Shown here piece after piece: positions 6,818 through 13,030 of a stretch of 14,215 nt of DNA. The notes under the pieces are model-generated. The model saw nothing but the letters and a program-made list of their open reading frames with translations, searched no databases and was not told the DNA's origin. Within the stretch, counting starts at the first letter, position 1, and every line of letters begins with the position of its first letter. The stretch covers positions 1 through 14,215 of the forward strand of contig CAYVBE010000103.1 in NCBI GenBank assembly GCA_964448935.1. Reading direction: 5' to 3'. The stretch comes from CAYVBE01 sp964448935. Its GTDB lineage: Bacteria > Planctomycetota > Brocadiia > SM23-32. Position numbers and translations under genes: made by a program.

Positions 6818-6834
6818 CAACGTGTGAACGCAAT
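6806..6834. promoter_or_regulatory. Inverted repeat over the -10 of the envelope operon (possible operator)
   Basis: ATTGCGT (6806-6812) and ACGCAAT (6828-6834) are perfect 7-bp arms around 15 bases. An inner TTCA/TGAA pair (6816-6819, 6825-6828) is offset by two bases. The arms cover the -10 hexamer and the likely start site, as a repressor site would; no cognate regulator gene is present here. Confidence 0.35.
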
Positions 6835-6860
6835 CGCCGTCCAGAGAGGGAGGATGTCTG

Positions 6861-7712
6861 ATGTTTAAGAGAACGCTTGTTGTTGGTCTGATGTTCGGGA
6901 TAATCGTTGCAACCGGGTGCTCCCCCGTTCAGAAGGGAACGGCCATGGGCGGAGCCGCCGGCGGAGCTACGGGAGCCGCGCTGGGTCACTATGTCACTTC
7001 GGCCGGCGGCGGACCGGGGGCGCTTGTGGGTATGGGACTGGGCGCCGCGACGGGCGCTATAGCCGCCGAGAAATACTACGGCAGCGAGGATGACGGGAAC
7101 CTGGACGGTATGACCGAGGAGGTTGAAGAGCTTCACCGGCAGCTGAGCGAGAAGGACCAGGCGCTGCAGGCCCGGGAGCAGGCGCTGGCCAAGAGCGAGG
7201 CCCATCAGAAGGCGCTGCTGGAGGCATACGAGAAGGCCCGAACGCAGCCAACCGCCCTTGCCGCCGACGTGCCACATGTGCCCGACAACATTCAGGTGAG
7301 CAAGGAAGGCAACTCCATCAAATACACCATCCTCTCGGAGGTCCTGTTCGATTCCGGCCAGGCGGATCTCACCAACGCCGGCAAGAAGACCCTGGCGGAA
7401 GCCGTTCGCCTGATCCGGCAGAACCATCCCGATGCTCACATTGAAGTACGTGGCCACACGGACAACGTGCCGATCCGCTACTCTCCCTTCAAGTCCAACT
7501 GGGACCTGTCCTGTGCGCGCGCGGTGTCCGTGGTGCACTATCTGGTCGAGTCCGAAGGGATGCAGGGCGATCGGCTGATGGCGGTCGGCTGCGGGGATAC
7601 CAGGTCCGTGGCCAGCAACGACTCCGGCGAGGGGCGGCGCAAGAACAGAAGGGCCGAGCTGGTGGTGCGACCGGCGGCCATCCAGGTGGCTGAAGTCCGT
7701 GCGTCTGAATAA
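6861..7712 (+). CDS. OmpA-family peptidoglycan-binding lipoprotein
   Basis: A 283-residue envelope protein. The signal sequence ends in VATGC with the candidate lipidated Cys at residue 20. A glycine-zipper segment follows at about 29-68 (GGAAGGATGAALG ... GMGLGAATGAIA), likely membrane-inserting. A charged coiled coil spans about 84-126, and a C-terminal OmpA/MotB domain covers about 152-270. The domain shows EVLFDSGQADLT, EVRGHTDNVP (195-204), SNWDLSCARAVSVVHYL (212-228) and GEGRRKNRRAEL (257-267), with D201 and R264 as the expected meso-diaminopimelate contacts. This architecture tethers the outer membrane to peptidoglycan, and the NWDLS-ARA form is nearer MotB/OmpA than Pal. GGGAGG stands 7 nt before the ATG. 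It is the first gene of a three-gene operon ending in murD. Confidence 0.92.
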   Translation: MFKRTLVVGLMFGIIVATGCSPVQKGTAMGGAAGGATGAALGHYVTSAGGGPGALVGMGLGAATGAIAAEKYYGSEDDGNLDGMTEEVEELHRQLSEKDQALQAREQALAKSEAHQKALLEAYEKARTQPTALAADVPHVPDNIQVSKEGNSIKYTILSEVLFDSGQADLTNAGKKTLAEAVRLIRQNHPDAHIEVRGHTDNVPIRYSPFKSNWDLSCARAVSVVHYLVESEGMQGDRLMAVGCGDTRSVASNDSGEGRRKNRRAELVVRPAAIQVAEVRASE

Positions 7713-7748
7713 CGCCCGCATCCTCTCTGGCGAAGATCGGGGGCAGGG

Positions 7749-8468
7749 ATGGGCACTATCACCTGCCGTTTCAGCCGCACCTCCATCGGCCCAATGCTCG
7801 CGGCCCTGTTTGCCCTGACCGCCGCCCTCGGCTGCCACCCCCCGAAAGCCGTGCCTACCTATGAGTTCGTCACCCGGTACGACCGTATGGACGACCGGTA
7901 CGAACCGCTGGCGTCCCTGACTTACGTGGCGCCAGATGCCGACCCGGGCTCCTACCGCGCCGTGGTCATCGCGCCTTTGCGGCTGGGTGAGGAGTGGATC
8001 CGTTCGGAGTCCTGGGCGGTGGGATACTCGGCGATGATGCGGGTGCTGCTGCGGCAGGAGCTGAGAAAACTGCACGCCTTCGACGTGGTGACCTTCCGGT
8101 GGGACGAAGCGGAGCACGGGCCGCCCTACGGCGTGCTGGCGCTGGAGGGAATGTTGACCCGCTTCAAGATGGGCTCCGGGTTTCTGCGCTACATGTCGGG
8201 GCTCATCCCCTTCATGACGGCCGGGGCCACGGACTTGCAGGTGGCCGGGCGGCTGAAGGACGCTGAGACCGGAGAAGTGCTGCTGGAGTTCGTGGACCGC
8301 CGCAGAGGCATCTACAATACCCCCTGGGGAGCGAATCCCAAGAATTTTAAAACGGGGTTTGCGATGAGCCACACCGTTCTGGACACGGCCCGTTCTCTGG
8401 CCGGCTTGATCGGCAGACTGCACGAGGGACTTCCCGCCCCGGAGAGCGGGGACGAGACCGACCACTGA
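7749..8468 (+). CDS. DUF4410-like lipoprotein
   Basis: A 239-residue predicted lipoprotein. Residues 10-29 form a signal peptide ending in AALGC, with Cys29 as the lipidation candidate; Leu at -2 is not ideal. The body is a mixed alpha/beta fold: YRAVVIAPLRLG (68-79), MRVLLRQELRKLHAFDVV (97-114), GVLALEGMLTRFKMGSGFLRYMSGLIP and TDLQVAGRLKDAETGEVLLEFVDRR. The last two blocks match the pattern of DUF4410-type lipoproteins (a strand, a glycine-rich turn, then D-x-x-TGE-x-L). Function is unknown; family members tend to accompany envelope genes. The gene begins 36 nt after the OmpA-like stop and ends 19 nt before murD, so it is the middle gene of the operon. The family assignment is tentative; the lipoprotein call rests on the signal. 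Confidence 0.72.
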   Translation: MGTITCRFSRTSIGPMLAALFALTAALGCHPPKAVPTYEFVTRYDRMDDRYEPLASLTYVAPDADPGSYRAVVIAPLRLGEEWIRSESWAVGYSAMMRVLLRQELRKLHAFDVVTFRWDEAEHGPPYGVLALEGMLTRFKMGSGFLRYMSGLIPFMTAGATDLQVAGRLKDAETGEVLLEFVDRRRGIYNTPWGANPKNFKTGFAMSHTVLDTARSLAGLIGRLHEGLPAPESGDETDH

Positions 8469-8487
8469 TCCACAACAAGGAGCGCGC

Positions 8488-9975
8488 ATGGCCGGCAGCA
8501 TCCCCGGCAAACCAGTCGAACTGTGTTCCCTGAAACGGGTGCAGGAGTGCCTGGCGGAACTGGACGGCAGCCCCGTCACGCTGATGGGTCTCGGCCTGTT
8601 CGGCGGAGGCGAGGCGGCCGCGCGGTTCCTGCTGGACCGGGGAGCGGACCTGACGGTCACCGATCTGCGGGAAGCCGACCGCCTGTCCGAGCCCATCGCA
8701 CGCCTCGGCCAGCACGGCGTTCGCTACCGCCTGGGCGAGCACCGGGAAGAGGACTTCACCTCGGCGCGGCTGGTGGTGGCCAATCCGGCCGTCCCGCGCT
8801 CGAGCGAGTTTCTTCGCGCCGCCCGCAGGACCGGGGCGCCCATCACGAGCCCCATGAACATGTTCCTGGCCCTGTGCCCGTCCACGGTGGCGGCCGTTAC
8901 CGGCAGCAACGGCAAGTCCACCACCACCGCCATGCTGGCCGCCATGTTGGAGGAGGCCGGCCGCCGGGTCTGGTTGGGCGGCAACATAGGGGTTTCTCTG
9001 CTGGGCCTGCTGCCGGAGATCGGGGCCGACGACGTGGTGGTCCTGGAGCTGTCGAGCTTCCAGCTCAGCGACGCGGGCGACCTGCCTTGGTCGCCGCACG
9101 TGGCCGTGGTGACCAATGTAACGCCGAACCATCTGAGCTGGCACGGGGGCTTCGAGAGCTACGCCGGGGCCAAGAAGAACATCCTGGACTTCCAGGGCCC
9201 GGAAGACGCCGCCGTGCTGAACGCCTGCGACCCGGTGACGGCCGAGTGGGCGCGTGGGGAGGCGGAAGGGCGACGGGTGCTGTTCAACGGCGCGCCGGAC
9301 AGGACGGGCATGCAGGAGGGCATGAACTGTGTGGGGGGCAGCCTGGTCTGGCGGAGTGGCAGGCGGGACGAGATGGTGTGCGTGTGCGACGATATCCCGC
9401 TGGCGGGCTTCCACAACGTGGAGAATGCCATGGCCGCGGCTGCGGCTGCGCATTGCCTGGGGGTGGGATGGCCGGCGGCGCGGGATGCGCTGCGAGGCTT
9501 TACGGGCCTGTCGCATAGATTCGAGCCAGTGGGCGATTGCGACGGGGTGAGCTACTACAACGATTCTTACAGCACCACTCCGGAGTCCACCGTGGCGGCG
9601 CTCCACAGCCTGGATGGGGCCGTGGTGTTGATCGCGGGGGGCTACGACAAGGGCCTGGACCTGACCCCCGTGGCGAAGGCGGCGGCCCGTCATGCGGCCG
9701 TGCTGATCACCATGGGCCAGACCGGCCCGGTGCTGGCGGAGAAGGCACGTCGGGAGAGGGTGTGCCTGGACAGTTCGCTGCTGGTGCGGGAGGCGCAGTC
9801 CCTGGAACGCGCGGTGCGCATGGCGCGCGATCTCTCCATGCCCGGCACGTCGGTGGTGTTCTCGCCGGGCTGCGCCAGCTACGACATGTTCGAGAACTAT
9901 CGGCAGCGGGGGGAGACGTTCAGGCGCATCGTGCAGGGTTTGTGCGTGATGGTCCGGGGGGAGACCGGTAGCTGA
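8488..9975 (+). CDS. murD: UDP-N-acetylmuramoyl-L-alanine--D-glutamate ligase
   Basis: Cytosolic ATP-dependent Mur ligase that adds D-Glu to UDP-MurNAc-L-Ala in peptidoglycan precursor synthesis. The N-terminal Rossmann-like domain begins VTLMGLGLFGGGEAAARFL (30-48). The P-loop is TGSNGKSTTT (138-147), with LELSS (186-190) and NVTPNHLSWHG (210-220) following. Lys229/Lys230 in AGAKKNIL are the likely carbamylated-lysine position, and LSHRFEPV (341-348) begins the C-terminal domain. GGYDKGLDL and SPGCASYDMFENYRQRG (459-475) are MurD-specific. The DSKATN motif of E. coli MurD reads NDSYSTTPES (358-367), so the Lys is Tyr, a variant I believe occurs in other MurD branches. It is 495 residues against about 440-450 usual, partly an N-terminal extension of roughly 25. 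AAGGAG stands 6 nt before the ATG. It is not in a dcw cluster; its neighbours are two lipoprotein genes. Confidence 0.96.
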   Translation: MAGSIPGKPVELCSLKRVQECLAELDGSPVTLMGLGLFGGGEAAARFLLDRGADLTVTDLREADRLSEPIARLGQHGVRYRLGEHREEDFTSARLVVANPAVPRSSEFLRAARRTGAPITSPMNMFLALCPSTVAAVTGSNGKSTTTAMLAAMLEEAGRRVWLGGNIGVSLLGLLPEIGADDVVVLELSSFQLSDAGDLPWSPHVAVVTNVTPNHLSWHGGFESYAGAKKNILDFQGPEDAAVLNACDPVTAEWARGEAEGRRVLFNGAPDRTGMQEGMNCVGGSLVWRSGRRDEMVCVCDDIPLAGFHNVENAMAAAAAAHCLGVGWPAARDALRGFTGLSHRFEPVGDCDGVSYYNDSYSTTPESTVAALHSLDGAVVLIAGGYDKGLDLTPVAKAAARHAAVLITMGQTGPVLAEKARRERVCLDSSLLVREAQSLERAVRMARDLSMPGTSVVFSPGCASYDMFENYRQRGETFRRIVQGLCVMVRGETGS

Positions 9976-9998
9976 TCGGGAGCAGACGCAACCGCGCC

Positions 9999-10027
9999 TT
10001 GCAGGACTACGATCAAAAGGCTATACT
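9999..10027 (+). promoter_or_regulatory. Sigma70-like promoter of rpsU
   Basis: TTGCAG (9999-10004), a 17-nt spacer and TATACT (10022-10027), beginning 24 nt after the murD stop. A start near 10034 gives a leader of about 67 nt. This is one of the best promoter matches in the window. Confidence 0.65.
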
Positions 10028-10066
10028 GTTCGTGCAGTTCCTGGTAGTTTTTCCAATCATTTTTCG

Positions 10067-10086
10067 CTTTTCCGTACCGGAAGGGG
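10067..10086 (+). promoter_or_regulatory. rpsU leader hairpin covering an SD-like sequence
   Basis: CTTTTCCG (10067-10074) pairs with CGGAAGGG (10078-10085) around a TAC loop: six Watson-Crick pairs and two G-U pairs. The right arm contains the purine-rich AAGGGG, which is the leader's only strong anti-SD match but sits 14 nt from the ATG at 10101. The hairpin could hold the initiation region closed and suit translational autoregulation, as known for several ribosomal protein mRNAs; for this gene that is inference. Confidence 0.45.
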
Positions 10087-10100
10087 TGACCTGTCAGGGC

Positions 10101-10295
10101 ATGGCGAAGGTTATAGTTCGGGAAAACGAGTCCATTAAGGATGCGTTGCGGCGCTTCAAGAAGATCTGCGAAAGGGAAGGCATAGTCAACAGATCCAAGC
10201 GCACCTCGCGCTATGAAAAGCCGTCGGAAAGGCGGCGCCGTGAGCGCAACGAGCGTCTTAAAAACATCCGCAAAGCACAAAAGAGCCAGGGCTGA
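10101..10295 (+). CDS. rpsU: Small ribosomal subunit protein bS21
   Basis: A 64-residue basic ribosomal protein. The N-terminus AKVIVRENESIKDALRRFKKICEREGIV matches the bS21 signature (K-V-x-V-R-x-N-E-x-x-x-x-A-L-R-R-F-K), followed by the SRYEKPSERRRR helix and a Lys/Arg-rich tail. bS21 sits on the 30S platform near the anti-SD end of 16S rRNA and assists initiation. The ATG at 10101 gives the canonical length; an upstream in-frame extension to 9999 would overlap the promoter and is rejected. Only a poorly placed AGGG stands directly before the ATG, while the better AAGGGG lies in the leader hairpin. It has its own promoter and terminator and is not in the rpsU-dnaG-rpoD arrangement of E. coli. 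Confidence 0.95.
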   Translation: MAKVIVRENESIKDALRRFKKICEREGIVNRSKRTSRYEKPSERRRRERNERLKNIRKAQKSQG

Positions 10296-10317
10296 GAAGT
10301 CCGCAGCCGGGAATTCG

Positions 10318-10347
10318 GGCCTCCTGTTCAGCAGGGGGCCATTTTTT
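10318..10347 (+). terminator. Strong intrinsic terminator after rpsU
   Basis: GGCCTCCTG (10318-10326) pairs with CAGGGGGCC (10332-10340) through nine pairs including one G-U, around TTCAG, followed after one A by six Ts (10342-10347). Confidence 0.85.
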
Positions 10348-10427
10348 CCGCCTGCGGGCGCGGCCGATGGGCGGGTCACCGCCGCGGGATGCACGCCGGC
10401 CTGCGGGTCGCCCCGCGGTGCGTGTGC

Positions 10428-10456
10428 TTGACGGCGCCGGACGGCGGTGATAGTAT
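10428..10456 (+). promoter_or_regulatory. Sigma70-like promoter of the HNH-repeat gene
   Basis: TTGACG (10428-10433), a 17-nt spacer and TAGTAT (10451-10456). A start near 10463 gives a leader of about 60 nt to the ATG at 10523. Confidence 0.6.
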
Positions 10457-10522
10457 GGAAGTGTGTGAGGCAAGTGTTGGAGTTCCCAGTGAAAACACAC
10501 CGTCTGACTGAGGAAGCACAAA

Positions 10523-11326
10523 ATGCCAGAGGCAAGCGGCAGGACCGGATGGGATAAAGAGAAAATCGTCGAGCGAATCCAGGAACTGCATGAGCAGGGG
10601 GAAGACCTGGCGTATAACAGCATGGGCAAGTCGCACCAGGGCCTGCTGGCCGCCGCCAACTACCACTTTGAGGGGTGGGGCGACGCCGTGAACGCCGCCG
10701 GCATTGACTACGCGGGCGAGGTGCGCAAGATACCCAAATGGAGCAAAGAGCGCATCGTTGAAGCCATACAGGCGGCCTATAAGGAGGGCCGAGACCTGTC
10801 CTGGACCAGCGTGACCAGTGACGGCGACCTTTCGGCGCTGGCCTACGCAGCCATTCGGGAGGGCCAGTTCGGCAGTTGGGACAACGCCCTGCGGGCTGCC
10901 GAGCTGGACCCCGCCGACGTGCGCCGTTACGAGTCGTGGGACGAGGACAAGATCATCCGGCGCATCCGGGAGCGCAAGCGTGAGGGCCTGCCTCTGAACT
11001 CCAAGGCCATGCAGGAGCAGGACTCCAAGCTGTTCAACGCCGCCCTGAACTACTTCGGTGGCTGGAGCGAGGCACTGATGGCCTCCGGCGTGGACCCCGA
11101 GGATGTCTACAAGCGCCGCCGGTGGAGCCGCGAGATCATCATGGAAGAGATCAAGGAACTGGAGCGGCAGGACGAGGACCTGGCCGCGCCCAACATGCGC
11201 GAGAACCACTCCGCCCTCTACAGCGCGGCGTGCAAGTACTTCGGGACGTGGACGTCAGCGCGCGAAGCCTGCGGCATCAAGAAGAATTTCTACAAGAAGG
11301 GCTGGCGCGAGAAGCGCCGCAAGTAG
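10523..11326 (+). CDS. Tandem HNH_repeat protein without nuclease domain
   Basis: A 267-residue protein built from four copies of a roughly 54-residue repeat with a period of 62-66, at residues 10-63, 73-132, 139-192 and 201-253. Each copy opens with Trp plus an acidic/basic helix (WDKEKIVERIQEL, WSKERIVEAIQAA, WDEDKIIRRIRER, WSREIIMEEIKEL) and closes with a (Y/F)-x-(F)-G-x-W-x-x-A-(L/V/R)-x-x-(A/S)-G pattern such as FGGWSEALMASGVD. This matches the homing-endonuclease-associated repeat (HNH_repeat, PF18780) known from HNH proteins, where it is thought to bind DNA. No HNH, GIY-YIG or other catalytic motif is present, and the C-terminus is a basic tail (KKNFYKKGWREKRRK). GAGGAA precedes the ATG. 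It has its own promoter and ends 13 bp before the convergent mgtC-like gene. A DNA-binding or nucleoid role is inferred; an RNA-binding role is possible. Confidence 0.83.
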   Translation: MPEASGRTGWDKEKIVERIQELHEQGEDLAYNSMGKSHQGLLAAANYHFEGWGDAVNAAGIDYAGEVRKIPKWSKERIVEAIQAAYKEGRDLSWTSVTSDGDLSALAYAAIREGQFGSWDNALRAAELDPADVRRYESWDEDKIIRRIRERKREGLPLNSKAMQEQDSKLFNAALNYFGGWSEALMASGVDPEDVYKRRRWSREIIMEEIKELERQDEDLAAPNMRENHSALYSAACKYFGTWTSAREACGIKKNFYKKGWREKRRK

Positions 11327-11339
11327 CGCTCCGGCCGAC

Positions 11340-12068
11340 TCATTCTTCCCACTTCACGGCTTCCAGCCCCTGATCGTGGAACGTCTGATTGAGTTCCTCG
11401 GTTACCCGCTCCAGGTTCCGGGGAAAACGGTGCCGCAGCACGGCGCGGTAGGTTATCCGGTCGCCGCGCCTTTCGGGCATGCACTGCACGATCCGGAAGG
11501 ACCGCGATTCCAGGAAGTCGCGCAGCCGGTCCATCCGCTGTTGGGCCGAGGAGAAGGTCAGGTCCAGTTTCACGTAGTGATCCTTCTTCTTCATGCGCTT
11601 CTCCAGCCTGGACATCACCAGCAGGGCCAGCATGGTGATCAGCCAGGCCCATGTGGCCGGCACCAGAAAGCCGGCGCCTACCGCCAGCCCGACGGCGGCG
11701 GTCAGCCAGACGGAGGCGGCCGTGGTGAGCCCGCGCACCTTGGAGCCCAGCACGATGATGGTTCCCGCCCCCAGGAATCCCAGCCCGCTCAGCGCGTGAC
11801 CCGCAATCCGCCCCGGGTCCGCCCGGACTATGCCCTGTGCAGATTGGTCTGCGAACAGGGCGGGAATGTGCAGCGAGATCAGCATGATCAGCGCGCACCC
11901 GGTGCACAGCAGCATATGCGTCCGCAGCCCCGCCGCACGTCCGTGACGCTCCCGCTCCCAGCCCACCACCATCCCCATCACGGCGGCCAGCAGCAGCCGA
12001 AGCAGCGGCTCCAGAGCCGCCCAGCCGGGTCCCAGCCCCAGCACCTCCGTTAGCCCGGTTTCATACAT
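11340..12068 (-). CDS. MgtC/SapB family membrane protein
   Basis: A 242-residue inner-membrane protein. The MgtC core spans residues 18-155 with conserved VGWERERHGRAAGLRTHMLL (35-54), DPGRIAGHALSGLGFLGAG (84-102) and VRGLTTAASVWLTAAVGLAVGAG (111-133), in about five helices. A basic juxtamembrane stretch (EKRMKKKDHY) leads into a C-terminal soluble domain of about 75 residues, ACT-like in longer family members. MgtC proteins promote growth at low Mg2+ and act on membrane ATPase or acid physiology in several bacteria; here only family membership is shown. ATG at 12068 is chosen because GGAGGG lies 9 nt upstream, while the ATG at 12077 abuts that SD and the TTG at 12137 would add 23 unconserved residues. 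It is convergent with the HNH-repeat gene and divergent from the split-barrel gene. Confidence 0.92.
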   Translation of the reverse strand: MYETGLTEVLGLGPGWAALEPLLRLLLAAVMGMVVGWERERHGRAAGLRTHMLLCTGCALIMLISLHIPALFADQSAQGIVRADPGRIAGHALSGLGFLGAGTIIVLGSKVRGLTTAASVWLTAAVGLAVGAGFLVPATWAWLITMLALLVMSRLEKRMKKKDHYVKLDLTFSSAQQRMDRLRDFLESRSFRIVQCMPERRGDRITYRAVLRHRFPRNLERVTEELNQTFHDQGLEAVKWEE

Positions 12069-12108
12069 AACAGGCATCCCTCCGTGCGCAGATCCTCCAA
12101 CAGAGCCT

Positions 12109-12137
12109 AATCCAGCCGGCCGCCCTTCGCAAGTCAA
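12109..12137 (-). promoter_or_regulatory. Possible promoter of the mgtC-like gene
   Basis: On the minus strand, TTGACT (12137-12132), a 17-nt spacer and TGGATT (12114-12109). The -10 matches consensus at only three positions, so this is weak. No Mg2+-riboswitch-like structure was recognised in the short leader. Confidence 0.3.
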
Positions 12138-12255
12138 CAGCGCGTCCTGGTCATCTCGATATCAAGCTCCTCCAGAGCCCGCCCGAACTGCGTCGGCAAC
12201 GGCTGAGGGTCGTCCGGATGGCGATTTGCGGACCCAAAAATGTGCCCGTTCTCCC

Positions 12256-12283
12256 TTGACGCCCGGCCGCTTTGCTTTATCCT
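12256..12283 (+). promoter_or_regulatory. Sigma70-like promoter of the split-barrel gene
   Basis: TTGACG (12256-12261), a 16-nt spacer and TATCCT (12278-12283). A start near 12290 leaves a leader of about 57 nt with the GGAGG SD. Confidence 0.5.
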
Positions 12284-12346
12284 GAAGCTCTTTCCCAACT
12301 CTGATTGTTTCCATTCCGCATTACTCCATGACGAGGAGGCGCACAG

Positions 12347-12724
12347 ATGGCCACACTGCCCGAAGAAGTGATCGAAGCGTGGGACAACCGCAAGGGGCCG
12401 GCGATATTCGGCACCGTTGACCCGGACGGAACGCCCAACGTAGTCTATGTGGGCTGCCTGGGCCGCCTGGGGGACGACACCCTCGTGGTCGCCGACAACT
12501 ATTTTGACAAGACCCGCCGCAACATCCAGAATGGGATCGAGGGCTCGTTCCTCTTCATGGGGGCCGAGGGCGGGTGCTACCAGGTGAAGGGCTCGCTGGA
12601 ATACCACACCGAGGGGCCGGTCTTCGACGACATGAAGGGCTGGAACCCCGAGAAGCACCCCGGGCACGCTGCCGTGGCACTCAAGGTGGAGGCCGTGTAT
12701 TCCGGCGCCGACAAACTGGCCTGA
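12347..12724 (+). CDS. Pyridoxamine 5'-phosphate oxidase-like split-barrel protein
   Basis: A 125-residue protein of the FMN-binding split-barrel superfamily. The first strands AIFGTVDPDGTPNVVYVGCL (19-38), the middle DDTLVVADNYFDKTRRNIQNG (43-63) and SFLFMGAEGGCYQVKGSLEY (67-86) follow the PPOX fold order. The Lys-x-x-x-Asn pattern after the third strand is typical of small stand-alone members that bind flavin or F420 as dimers; the substrate is unknown. The C-terminus AVALKVEAVYSG is the usual closing strand. GGAGG lies 8 nt before the ATG, a clear start. It is divergent from the mgtC-like gene. Its stop is followed in the same frame by a SUMF1-domain remnant, probably a neighbour by chance rather than a broken fusion. 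Confidence 0.85.
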   Translation: MATLPEEVIEAWDNRKGPAIFGTVDPDGTPNVVYVGCLGRLGDDTLVVADNYFDKTRRNIQNGIEGSFLFMGAEGGCYQVKGSLEYHTEGPVFDDMKGWNPEKHPGHAAVALKVEAVYSGADKLA

Positions 12725-12748
12725 AGGAGGATAGCAGCCTCCCACGCT

Positions 12749-13003
12749 ATGGCCGGCAACGTCTTCGAGCGGGTGTGGGGTGCGAGCGATCCCTATGATA
12801 CCGCGGACCTGCAGGAAGCCGGGCTTCCCGGGGGAAGCGTCGAGTGGCGATGGTCAGTGCATGGCGGATCCTTCAAGTACGGCGGAGAAACCTGGCCGCG
12901 TGGAGTGCGGACGTTCCGGTCCTCCAGCAGATTCCATGCCACGACCCTCGGGGCTTACCCGGAGCTGGGTTTCCGGGTGGTGCGCCGCCCCCGACGGCCC
13001 TGA
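12749..13003 (+). pseudogene. C-terminal remnant of a formylglycine-generating-enzyme (SUMF1) domain
   Basis: The 84 codons read as the last third of an FGE-sulfatase (SUMF1, PF03781) domain: MAGNVFERVW matches the family's D-M-x-G-N-V-x-E-W-V block, VHGGSFKYGG the R-G-G-S-W block, and GVRTFRSSSRFHATTLGAYPELGFRVVRRP the terminal R-x-x-x-R ... G-F-R-V block. Full domains are about 240-300 residues, and none of the N-terminal part lies upstream, where the split-barrel gene ends at 12724 in the same frame. The nearest SD (AGGAGG at 12725-12730) is 18 nt from the ATG and can pair with CCTCC at 12738-12742, so translation is doubtful. It is probably a decaying fragment, although the frame is still open. 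Confidence 0.72.
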
Positions 13004-13030
13004 GGTTTTGGAATGAGGGCCGACGCGGTG

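Noticed and set aside
6798..8696. 632-codon open frame on the minus strand
   Set aside because: It lies opposite three well-supported plus-strand genes, has no recognisable domain and is rich in His, Gln, Arg and Pro, as expected of an antisense frame in GC-rich DNA.
8347..9693. 448-codon open frame on the minus strand
   Set aside because: It is antisense to murD, which has all diagnostic Mur ligase motifs.
12134..12745. 203-codon open frame on the minus strand over the split-barrel gene
   Set aside because: The plus-strand gene has a strong SD and a coherent fold pattern. The minus frame shows no domain, and its unshadowed part (12134-12346) is just the divergent intergenic region.
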